From assembly GCA_903952885.1 (NCBI GenBank), contig CAJBHE010000040.1, forward strand, positions 1-5,658: DNA of 5,658 nucleotides, in the 5' to 3' direction. Source of the DNA: an uncultured Burkholderiales bacterium (lineage in GTDB: Bacteria > Pseudomonadota > Gammaproteobacteria > Burkholderiales > Burkholderiaceae_C). A model generated the notes under the pieces. It was not told where the DNA came from. It made no database searches and saw only the letters and a list, made by a program, of their open reading frames with translations. How positions within the stretch are numbered: position 1 is the stretch's first letter; every line of letters begins with the position of its first letter. Shown piece by piece: positions 1 through 5,658 of the stretch. Both the position numbers and the translations under genes were made by a program.

Positions 1-999
1 ATGAAACAACGTCAACTCGGCCCCTACACCGTCTCAGCCATTGGCCTAGGCTGCATGAACCTCAGCCACGCCTATGGCGCACCCCCTGCGCCTGAAGTGG
101 GTGAGGCGCTGCTTCACCGCGCCTTAGATCTTGGCGTGACCATGTTTGACACGGCGGCCTTGTATGGCTTTGGCACCAACGAATTGTTGGTGGGTAAAGC
201 CCTGAAAGCGCACCGCCATGAAATCACCTTGTGTAGCAAAGGTGGCATGGCGGGAGTCTCTTTTCCTGAGGGTGTGAAGCGCGTGATTGATGGTCGGCCA
301 GAGACCTTGCGCAAAAACTGCGAAGACAGCTTGGCCCGTTTGGACACCGATGTCATTGACCTTTATTACCTGCACCGCTGGGACAAACAAGTGCCCGTCG
401 AAGACAGCGTGGGTGCGCTGAGCGACCTTGTACGTGCTGGCAAGATTCGCGAAATTGGTCTGAGCGAAGTCTCAGCCACCACTTTTCGCAAAGCCCATGC
501 TGTGCATCCCATCGCGGCGGTGCAAACCGAATACTCGCTGTGGACACGCAACCCTGAAATTGCTGTGCTCAAAGCCTGTGAAGAATTAGGCACCACCTTT
601 GTCGCGTTCAGCCCTGTGGCGCGCGGTTTCTTGTGTGGAGACTTGCGCGATGTGGGCACCTTGGCTGTCAATGACATTCGCCGCGCCATGCCCCGCTTTG
701 CTACTGACACCTTTGCCGCCAACCTGCCGATGCTTGATGCCTATCAAGCCATTGCACGCAAAGTGGGCTGCACCCCAGCGCAACTGGCCTTGGCATGGCT
801 GTTGAACAAAGACAGCAAGCTCATCCCCATTCCTGGCACGCAAAACATTCGCCACCTTGAAGACAACATGGCTGCGGTCGATGTGGTTTTGTCGCCTGAG
901 CATATGCAGCAATTAGAAGCGCTGATCAACTCACAGACTGTCAAGGGCGCGCGCTACAGCGCGGTCAGTGCTTCTGAGGTGGATACTGAAGAGTTTTAA
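1..999 (+). CDS. Aldo/keto reductase, NAD(P)H-dependent, AKR11/AKR13-like
   Basis: This 332-residue cytosolic oxidoreductase has the length and fold signature of a single-domain (alpha/beta)8-barrel aldo/keto reductase. Such enzymes reduce aldehydes or ketones with a nicotinamide cofactor. The N-terminus (AIGLGCMNLSHAYG, residues 13-26) matches the first barrel strand of the family. The catalytic tetrad is complete: Asp50 and Tyr55 in FDTAALYG, Lys80 in CSKGG, and His125 in YYLHRWD. The motif IPIPGTQNIRHLEDN (275-289) occupies the cofactor-phosphate-binding position near the C-terminus. It lacks the Lys/Arg often found right after the GT, so the preference for NADPH over NADH is uncertain. 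The ATG is the first base of the window, so the start cannot be tested against a ribosome binding site, although the protein begins where family members normally begin. It is convergent with rpoD and shares a terminator with it. The family is certain; the substrate is not. Confidence 0.93.
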   Translation: MKQRQLGPYTVSAIGLGCMNLSHAYGAPPAPEVGEALLHRALDLGVTMFDTAALYGFGTNELLVGKALKAHRHEITLCSKGGMAGVSFPEGVKRVIDGRPETLRKNCEDSLARLDTDVIDLYYLHRWDKQVPVEDSVGALSDLVRAGKIREIGLSEVSATTFRKAHAVHPIAAVQTEYSLWTRNPEIAVLKACEELGTTFVAFSPVARGFLCGDLRDVGTLAVNDIRRAMPRFATDTFAANLPMLDAYQAIARKVGCTPAQLALAWLLNKDSKLIPIPGTQNIRHLEDNMAAVDVVLSPEHMQQLEALINSQTVKGARYSAVSASEVDTEEF

Positions 1000-1013
1000 G
1001 CTGGTACACCTAT

Positions 1014-1050
1014 GAAGAAGCCCGTCAGTGAAAACTGACGGGCTTCTTGT
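1014..1050. terminator. Bidirectional intrinsic terminator between convergent genes
   Basis: Bases 1015-1029 and 1034-1048 form a perfect 15-bp inverted repeat around a GAAA (GNRA-type) loop at 1030-1033. The stem core is GCCCGTCAGT, flanked by AAGAA on the left and TTCTT on the right. RNA read from the plus strand therefore ends in a GC-rich hairpin followed by CUUCUUGUU, and RNA read from the minus strand ends in CUUCUU. The hairpin begins 15 bases after the reductase stop and 32 bases beyond the rpoD stop, so it can serve both genes. The U-tracts are interrupted by C, so efficiency in each direction is not guaranteed. Confidence 0.88.
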
Positions 1051-1080
1051 TGGCCGTAAACTGCAGGGCAGTTGAGGCAA

Positions 1081-3498
1081 TTACATCGTATCGATGAAGC
1101 TGCGCAGTTTGTCGCTGCGGCTAGGGTGCTTCAGCTTACGCAAAGCCTTGGCTTCGATCTGACGAATACGCTCACGCGTGACGTCAAATTGTTTGCCCAC
1201 TTCTTCCAAGGTGTGGTCCATCGCCATTTCGATACCAAAGCGCATGCGCAGCACTTTGGCTTCGCGTGGGGTGAGTCCATCCAAGATGTCTTTCACCACA
1301 TCGCGCAAGCCGGCTTGCATGGCCGCTTCAATGGGCGCGGTGTTGACGCTGTCTTCGATGAAATCGCCCAAGTGGCTGTCGTCATCATCACCGATTGGTG
1401 TTTCCATCGAGATCGGCTCTTTGGCGATCTTCATGATCTTTCGGATCTTGTCTTCTGGAATTTCCATCTTCTCAGCCAAGACGCTGGCATCAGGCTCGAA
1501 ACCAAACTCTTGCAAGTGTTGGCGGCTGATGCGGTTCATCTTGTTGATGGTTTCGATCATGTGCACTGGAATACGGATGGTGCGCGCTTGATCGGCGATG
1601 GAGCGAGTGATCGCTTGGCGAATCCACCAAGTGGCGTAGGTCGAGAACTTGTACCCGCGACGGTATTCAAACTTGTCCACGGCCTTCATCAAACCGATGT
1701 TGCCTTCTTGGATCAAGTCGAGGAACTGCAAGCCACGGTTGGTGTATTTCTTGGCAATCGAAATGACCAAGCGCAAGTTGGCTTCGATCATTTCTTTCTT
1801 GGCGCCGCGTGAGCTGCGCTCGCCGGCATTCATGCGCTTGTTGATGTCTTTGAGTTGATCCAAAGGAACCACCACGCGTGACTGCAAGTCCATCAGTTTT
1901 TGCTGAAGGTCTTGCACCGGCGGGATGAAGCGGCCCATGGTGGTAGACCATGGCTTGCCAGCAGCGGCTTGTTTTTCGACCCACTTGAGGTTGAGCAAGT
2001 TCGGTGGAAAGTCTTTGATGAAGGTGGCTTGCGGCATGCCGCATTTGTCCACGATGATGCGGCGCAATTCGCGCTCGTTTTTACGCACGCTGTCCACTTG
2101 GCCGCGCACGGATTCGCACAGCTTCTCGATGGTCTTGGCGGTGAAGCGAATGCCCATCAACTCAGTGGTCAAAGCGGCTTGTGCCTTCATGTAAGTGGGT
2201 GTGCCGTAACCTTCTTTGTCGTAGGTCTTGCGGAGTTTTTCAAACAACACAATCATGCGGTCAAAACGCTCAAGGGCCGCATTTTTCAGCTCTTCCAATT
2301 TCTTAGTCAGGGCCTTAGAGCCGCCTTTGCCGTCGTCGTCATCTTCTTCGTCAAACTCGTCAAAGTCTTCTTCGGCCACGTAGTCGTCGGCTTCGTTGAG
2401 GTTATTGAAACCGTCCACGATGGTGGAGATGACGACTTTGTTTTCACGAATGTCTTCGGCCATGGCCAAGACGGCTGCGATCGTGGCAGGAGAGGCGCTG
2501 ATGGCGGACATCATTTCCATCAATCCGCCTTCGATGCGCTTGGCGATTTCAATTTCACCTTCACGTGTCAGCAACTCCACAGTGCCCATTTCGCGCATGT
2601 ACATGCGAACGGGGTCGGTGGTGCGGCCAAATTCGCTGTCCACTGTGGACAAAGCGGCTTCGGCTTCTTCTTCGGCTTCTTCTTCAGTGGCGGCTGTGGG
2701 TGTGTTGTTGTTGAGCAGCAGAGTTTCTGCATCAGGCGTGTGTTCGTAAACGGCCACGCCCATGTCGTTCAACATGCTGATCACCACTTCAAGGGTTTCA
2801 GCATCGACCAGCTTGTCGGGTAAGTGGTCGGAGATTTCGCCGTGTGTCAAATAACCACGGGTCTTGCCGAGTTTGATCAGGGTCTTGAGGCGTGAGCGAC
2901 GCTTTTGCATGTCTTCTTCAGACAGCACGGTCTCGTCTAAACCGAATTCTTTCATCAAGGCGCGTTCTTTGGCCTTGCTGATTTTCATGCGCAGCGGTTT
3001 GACCTTTTCTGCACCTGCTTCGACCACAGGCTCGCCTTCGAGATCAGCCTCGATGTCGCCAAGGTCTTCGTTATCGGCACCAGCTTTTTTGCCCTTGGCT
3101 GCTGTGGTCTTTTTGGCGGGGGCTTTTTTGGCGGCCGCTTTGGGGGCGTTGGCTTCTACAGCTGGTGTTTTTTTCTTGGTGTCCTCAGCTTTAGAGACTG
3201 TTTTCACGACGGGTTTGGTGGCTGGCTTTTCGGCAGCTTTTGTTTTCGATGCGGGCACTGACTTGGCTTTCGTTGCTGACTTGGCTGCTGGTTTAGCAGC
3301 GGTTTTGACTGCCGGTTTGGCAGACGTTTTTGCAACGGGTTTAGCAACTGGCTTGGTAACTGCTTTGACAGCGGCTTTGACGGCAGGCTTGGCTGCGGCT
3401 TTGGGCGCAGCGGGTGCTGGCTTTTTGCTCACAGGTTTGGCAACCACCTTCTTGGCCACAGGTTTGGCAGGCTTCTTGGAATTGCGGTCAACAGGCAT
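1081..3498 (-). CDS. rpoD: RNA polymerase primary sigma factor (sigma-70 family, RpoD)
   Basis: This is the housekeeping sigma factor that directs RNA polymerase to -10/-35 promoters. It has 805 residues against 613 in E. coli; the excess is an N-terminal extension of about 195 residues. Domains in order: Lys/Ala/Pro-rich low-complexity tail (about 8-140), short acidic segment (143-163), linker (165-200), region 1.1 (about 200-255), region 1.2 (GRTTDPVRMYMREMG, 291-305), non-conserved region with an acidic patch (about 369-389), region 2 (about 573-647), region 3 (about 648-725) and region 4 (about 733-796). Residues aligned with the E. coli -10 contacts (Gln437, Thr440, Trp433/434) are present as Gln628, Thr631 and Trp624/625. 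The -35 contacts in the helix-turn-helix are Arg775, Glu776 and Arg779. The region 3.2 finger GDDDDSHLGDFIED (703-716) is intact. The start at 3498 is supported by TAGGAG five bases upstream. An internal Met171 has only a poorly placed AGGT and is less likely. It lies 250 bp downstream of dnaG with its own candidate promoter. Confidence 0.98.
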   Translation of the reverse strand: MPVDRNSKKPAKPVAKKVVAKPVSKKPAPAAPKAAAKPAVKAAVKAVTKPVAKPVAKTSAKPAVKTAAKPAAKSATKAKSVPASKTKAAEKPATKPVVKTVSKAEDTKKKTPAVEANAPKAAAKKAPAKKTTAAKGKKAGADNEDLGDIEADLEGEPVVEAGAEKVKPLRMKISKAKERALMKEFGLDETVLSEEDMQKRRSRLKTLIKLGKTRGYLTHGEISDHLPDKLVDAETLEVVISMLNDMGVAVYEHTPDAETLLLNNNTPTAATEEEAEEEAEAALSTVDSEFGRTTDPVRMYMREMGTVELLTREGEIEIAKRIEGGLMEMMSAISASPATIAAVLAMAEDIRENKVVISTIVDGFNNLNEADDYVAEEDFDEFDEEDDDDGKGGSKALTKKLEELKNAALERFDRMIVLFEKLRKTYDKEGYGTPTYMKAQAALTTELMGIRFTAKTIEKLCESVRGQVDSVRKNERELRRIIVDKCGMPQATFIKDFPPNLLNLKWVEKQAAAGKPWSTTMGRFIPPVQDLQQKLMDLQSRVVVPLDQLKDINKRMNAGERSSRGAKKEMIEANLRLVISIAKKYTNRGLQFLDLIQEGNIGLMKAVDKFEYRRGYKFSTYATWWIRQAITRSIADQARTIRIPVHMIETINKMNRISRQHLQEFGFEPDASVLAEKMEIPEDKIRKIMKIAKEPISMETPIGDDDDSHLGDFIEDSVNTAPIEAAMQAGLRDVVKDILDGLTPREAKVLRMRFGIEMAMDHTLEEVGKQFDVTRERIRQIEAKALRKLKHPSRSDKLRSFIDTM
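3079..3477 (-). repeat. Low-complexity Lys/Ala/Pro-rich repeat region within rpoD
   Basis: Codons 8-140 of rpoD encode irregular, degenerate repeats built on units such as AKPV, AKPA, VKAA and AKKAPAKK. Lysine recurs every three to five residues, and acidic residues are almost absent until about 90. The composition resembles the C-terminal tail of histone H1 and bacterial H1-like proteins. At DNA level it is a run of imperfect GGTTTGGC/GGCTTTG-type repeats on the plus strand, including a 7-T run at 3168-3174. The frame is open throughout and joins conserved sigma sequence, so it is part of the gene. Such repeats are prone to length change by slippage. Confidence 0.85.
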
Positions 3499-3503
3499 GA
3501 ATA

Positions 3504-3509
3504 CTCCTA
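3504..3509 (-). promoter_or_regulatory. Ribosome binding site of rpoD
   Basis: Read on the minus strand, TAGGAG is followed by five bases (TATTC) and then the ATG at 3498-3496. The match to the anti-Shine-Dalgarno sequence and the spacing are good. This decides the start of rpoD in favour of the long form that includes the basic N-terminal tail. Confidence 0.85.
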
Positions 3510-3551
3510 GACATCAAAGAAACGAATACGCAGCATCGATAAACCCGACGC

Positions 3552-3571
3552 GGGAAAAAAGAAAAGGGGGG
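3552..3571. other. 20-nt homopurine/homopyrimidine tract
   Basis: The plus strand has three G, six A, one G, four A and six G with no pyrimidine, so the rpoD transcript carries the complementary C/U-only run. It lies about 54-73 nt upstream of the rpoD start codon and abuts the CCCG/CGGG mini-hairpin at 3544-3554. Tracts like this can be unstructured RNA, a protein-binding site or slippage-prone DNA. Which of these applies cannot be told from sequence. Confidence 0.7.
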
Positions 3572-3707
3572 TGAAGTGCGAACCTCTAGAAGCAAGCGGA
3601 TTGGGCGAACATTTGGTGTGCAGTCCTTGCGGTGAGTTGGCGAGTCGTGCGCTTGTGTCACGGTTAGCCGGGCCCGGAGGTGCTGCTGTCGCACTTGCTA
3701 GAGATGG

Positions 3708-3716
3708 ATTATACCA
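3708..3716 (-). promoter_or_regulatory. Extended -10 promoter upstream of rpoD
   Basis: On the minus strand the sequence reads TGGTATAAT: a perfect -10 hexamer TATAAT (3713-3708) preceded by the TGn extended -10 element (3716-3714). With a 17-bp spacer the -35 position would be GCAGCT, a poor match to TTGACA. The extended -10 element is therefore the main recognition feature, which is a known way of bypassing a weak -35. The predicted start of transcription is near 3699-3702. The promoter begins about 32 bp after the dnaG stop and points at rpoD, so rpoD can probably be transcribed apart from dnaG. RpoD itself would be expected to read it, giving autogenous expression. Confidence 0.75.
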
Positions 3717-3748
3717 AAAACCGCGGCCTTAGCTGCGACACAGGCCCG

Positions 3749-5653
3749 TCAATCGTGGCTTTCGACCAGTTTTTGAGGAATCAGTCCCAGCAGGCGTCGG
3801 CGCTCAAACAGGGCTTTGTAGCGCTGCATGGCCGTGGGGTCGGCGGCGGCTGCGGCAATGGCTTCTTTCATTTGAGCGTCCAAGCTCTCAAACAAAATTT
3901 TGTTCAAAATGCCGCGCAGCTCGAGACCGGCCTCTCTCTGCATCGAAGCCGGTGACTGCGCATCGGGCATGGGACGACCCTCGTCGTCGAGCAAGGGTTT
4001 GAACGACGAGGCCATGACGCGCAAAGCCATGTCCTCTGATTCATGCCCGTGTAGGCCTTCGCGCAGGGATCCCCAAGGCTGGTTGCCGTGCTCGTGCTGT
4101 TGCTGGTCTAGCCACACAAACAGCGGGCCATGGGGTGGGGCCAGTTCGCACAAGAGGTTGTGGTCTTCGGCGGATAGGTCCTCCCACAGTGCCATGTGCG
4201 TCAGCAGCACACGCACCGCATGGTCCGCGCGACCTTGGGGAATGAGGCGTGTGCCTCGCTTGTAGGTTTTGGGCGCGTAGGCATCGCGAGGTTTGAATTT
4301 GGACAACTTTTTATAGTCACCCGATCGGGCCTGCGCTGCTAAGGGTGCTGCGGGCATCCACAGGTCTTGCAGCTCGTGGTTGCCCAGGTCGGCCAATTCG
4401 GCAAGTTCGCTCAGCAACTGGCGCTTGAGTGCGCCAGCGGGCAAGGCCATCCAGAGGGGCTTGGCATTGCTGGCCATGTGGGCGCGACCTTCGGCCGTGT
4501 TCAGGTCACAGCCTTCACGTGCCACTTCCACCAAAAAGCGGCTCAGTGGCATGGCTTCGGTCACGCAGTGAGCAAAGGCTTCTTTGCCAAACTCGCGGAT
4601 GTAGCTGTCGGGGTCGTGCTCGGCCGGTAGAAACAAAAACTTCACACTTCGCACATCCGTGGCGTAGGGAATTGCGCCATCCAACGCTTTGCGTGCCGCG
4701 CGGCGGCCCGCAGCATCACCGTCAAAGCTGAACACCACGTTGTCAGTGAAGCGAAACAGTTTTTGCACATGGTCGGTCGTACACGCCGTGCCCAGTGTGG
4801 CCACTGCATTGGGAAAGCCCAGCTGCGCCAAGGCCACCACGTCCATGTAGCCTTCGGTCACCAGCACATAGCCCGCATCGCGCAGGGCGTTGCGGGCTTC
4901 AAACAAACCATACAACTCGCGGCCTTTGCTGAACACGGGGGTTTCAGGCGAGTTCAAATATTTAGGCGTGCCTTCAAACAACACGCGCCCACCAAAGCCA
5001 ATGCACTCGCCCTTGACGTTGCGGATGGGGAACATCACCCGATCGCGAAAACGGTCGTAACGTTTTTCGTCTTCGCCGTCTTCTTGGTTCACGATGACCA
5101 AGCCGCTTTCAGCCAGCAGCGGGTCTTGGTAGTCGGGGAACACGCTGGCCAAGCCGCGCCAGCCATCGGGGGCATAGCCCAGGCCAAACTGTTTGGCAAT
5201 TTCGCCACTCAGGCCACGGCCTTTGAAATACTCAATTGCATTAGGCGAATTGCGCAAATGTTTGCGATAAGCCTCCCCCGCTTTTTCCAGCACATCAGTG
5301 AGCGTGGCTTGCTTTTGGCGTTGCTCGGCAGCGCGGGCGCGGTCTTGGGGTGAAGCATCGTCTTCTGGCACTTGCATGCCGATGTTTTGCGCCAAGTCCT
5401 TCACCGCTTCGACGAAGGTCATGCCTGCATGCTCCATCAAGAAGCCAATGGCGTTGCCGTTCTTACCGCAGCCAAAGCAATGGAAAAACTGTTTGGCAGG
5501 GCTGACCGAAAACGACGGCGACTTCTCGCCGTGGAACGGGCATAGCCCCATGAAGTTGGCCCCGCCTTTTTTGAGCTGCACATAGCGGCCCACCACCTCG
5601 ACAACGTCGACGCGGGCTAAAAGCTCTTGAATGAAGGACTGGGGGATGGCCAT
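3749..5653 (-). CDS. dnaG: DNA primase (DnaG)
   Basis: This primase synthesises the short RNA primers used by the replicative polymerase and works at the fork with the DnaB helicase. It has 634 residues, slightly longer than the E. coli enzyme (581). The N-terminal CHC2 zinc-binding domain has ligands Cys38, His41, Cys59 and Cys62 (CPFH...CFGC). The catalytic core follows, with RFRDRVMFPI (201-210) and TPKYLNSPET (229-238). The TOPRIM fold has Glu267 and Asp271 in TEGYMD, Asp311 and Asp313 in FSFDGDAAG, and Asp347 and Asp349 in HDPDS. These match the metal-binding acidic residues of E. coli DnaG with an offset of two. The C-terminal part (about 475-634) is more divergent and fits the helicase-binding domain. 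The ATG at 5653-5651 gives the usual family N-terminus (MAIPQSFIQELLARVD). Only TACCT is visible upstream, so its ribosome binding site and promoter are outside the window. It is complete and precedes rpoD as in the macromolecular-synthesis operon. Confidence 0.98.
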   Translation of the reverse strand: MAIPQSFIQELLARVDVVEVVGRYVQLKKGGANFMGLCPFHGEKSPSFSVSPAKQFFHCFGCGKNGNAIGFLMEHAGMTFVEAVKDLAQNIGMQVPEDDASPQDRARAAEQRQKQATLTDVLEKAGEAYRKHLRNSPNAIEYFKGRGLSGEIAKQFGLGYAPDGWRGLASVFPDYQDPLLAESGLVIVNQEDGEDEKRYDRFRDRVMFPIRNVKGECIGFGGRVLFEGTPKYLNSPETPVFSKGRELYGLFEARNALRDAGYVLVTEGYMDVVALAQLGFPNAVATLGTACTTDHVQKLFRFTDNVVFSFDGDAAGRRAARKALDGAIPYATDVRSVKFLFLPAEHDPDSYIREFGKEAFAHCVTEAMPLSRFLVEVAREGCDLNTAEGRAHMASNAKPLWMALPAGALKRQLLSELAELADLGNHELQDLWMPAAPLAAQARSGDYKKLSKFKPRDAYAPKTYKRGTRLIPQGRADHAVRVLLTHMALWEDLSAEDHNLLCELAPPHGPLFVWLDQQQHEHGNQPWGSLREGLHGHESEDMALRVMASSFKPLLDDEGRPMPDAQSPASMQREAGLELRGILNKILFESLDAQMKEAIAAAAADPTAMQRYKALFERRRLLGLIPQKLVESHD

Positions 5654-5658
5654 AGGTA

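Larger units (their letters stand above)
3499..3701 (-). promoter_or_regulatory. 5' leader of rpoD mRNA (non-coding intergenic stretch)
   Basis: About 200 nt separate the predicted transcription start from the rpoD start codon. No conserved gene, tRNA or known riboswitch was recognised here. Visible in it, in minus-strand order: a short GTGC/GCAC stem (3694-3680); the 10-bp palindrome CCGGGCCCGG (3677-3668); an 8-codon ORF MFAQSACF (3612-3586) preceded at 11 nt by AAGGA; a 20-nt pyrimidine-only tract (3571-3552); a CCCG-CGT-CGGG mini-hairpin (3554-3544); and a 9-codon ORF MLRIRFFDV (3536-3507) whose TAG stop overlaps the rpoD Shine-Dalgarno sequence. The leader's extent depends on the promoter call. 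A regulatory role is inferred and not shown. Confidence 0.5.

Noticed and set aside
1059..1073. Small hairpin AACTGC-AGG-GCAGTT just beyond the rpoD stop codon
   Set aside because: Six base pairs with a 3-nt loop and no T-tract on either strand. The much stronger hairpin nearby explains termination.
2331..2391. Asp/Glu-rich stretch in RpoD (about residues 370-389)
   Set aside because: An acidic patch in the non-conserved region is also present in E. coli RpoD, so it is ordinary for the family.
1900..2823. A 307-codon open frame on the plus strand opposite rpoD, and similar frames at 1072-1812 and 2864-3574
   Set aside because: They lie antisense to a gene with unmistakable sigma-70 domains, match no family I recognise, and have skewed composition (Phe/His/Val-rich or Ala/Leu/Thr-rich) expected from reading the complement of rpoD codons.
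3168..3174. A 7-base homopolymer in the rpoD tail that could allow slippage or programmed frameshifting
   Set aside because: The reading phase (AAG AAA AAA ACA) does not form a classic slippery heptamer, no downstream stimulatory structure was seen, and the frame continues normally into conserved sigma regions.
3488..3694. A 68-codon minus-strand ORF in the dnaG-rpoD gap starting at GTG 3694
   Set aside because: It would start only a few bases after the predicted transcription start, has no ribosome binding site, overlaps the rpoD start and has no recognisable sequence pattern.
3716..3748. Possible terminator after dnaG: GGCCT/AGGCC stem followed by GCGG and five T on the minus strand
   Set aside because: The stem is only 5 bp with a 12-nt loop, and the T-run begins four bases after it. 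The T-run is better explained as part of the promoter region. At most it is a weak attenuator.

Overview
The window looks like chromosomal housekeeping DNA from a betaproteobacterium, most likely Burkholderiales and probably the family Comamonadaceae. The evidence is a primary sigma factor of 805 residues carrying a long Lys/Ala/Pro-rich N-terminal extension, a dnaG-rpoD gene order, moderately high GC, and protein wording typical of that group. The genus cannot be fixed from the sequence alone.

Layout. An aldo/keto reductase gene (1-999, plus strand) starts at the first base, so its promoter and ribosome binding site lie outside the window. It converges on rpoD (1081-3498, minus strand). The 81-bp gap between the two stop codons holds a perfect 15-bp hairpin with a GAAA tetraloop (1014-1049 region), which should stop transcription from both sides. 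Upstream of rpoD is a 250-bp non-coding stretch (3499-3748). It carries an extended -10 promoter (TGGTATAAT on the minus strand), a leader of about 200 nt and a clear Shine-Dalgarno sequence. dnaG (3749-5653, minus strand) follows and is complete. The window ends only five bases upstream of its start codon.

How the genes work together. dnaG (replication primase) and rpoD (housekeeping sigma factor) are the last two genes of the classical macromolecular-synthesis operon (rpsU-dnaG-rpoD in E. coli). The order is preserved here. The wide gap and the strong promoter-like element suggest that rpoD can be transcribed independently of dnaG. The aldo/keto reductase is on the opposite strand and has no visible functional link to them.

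All catalytic and DNA-contact residues that can be checked in RpoD and DnaG are intact. No mobile element, CRISPR array, tRNA, rRNA, toxin-antitoxin pair or defence gene was seen. The most unusual parts are the histone-H1-like N-terminal extension of RpoD and the rpoD leader, which holds two tiny upstream ORFs, a 20-nt purine/pyrimidine tract and a GC palindrome. I see no convincing evidence of a previously undescribed system.
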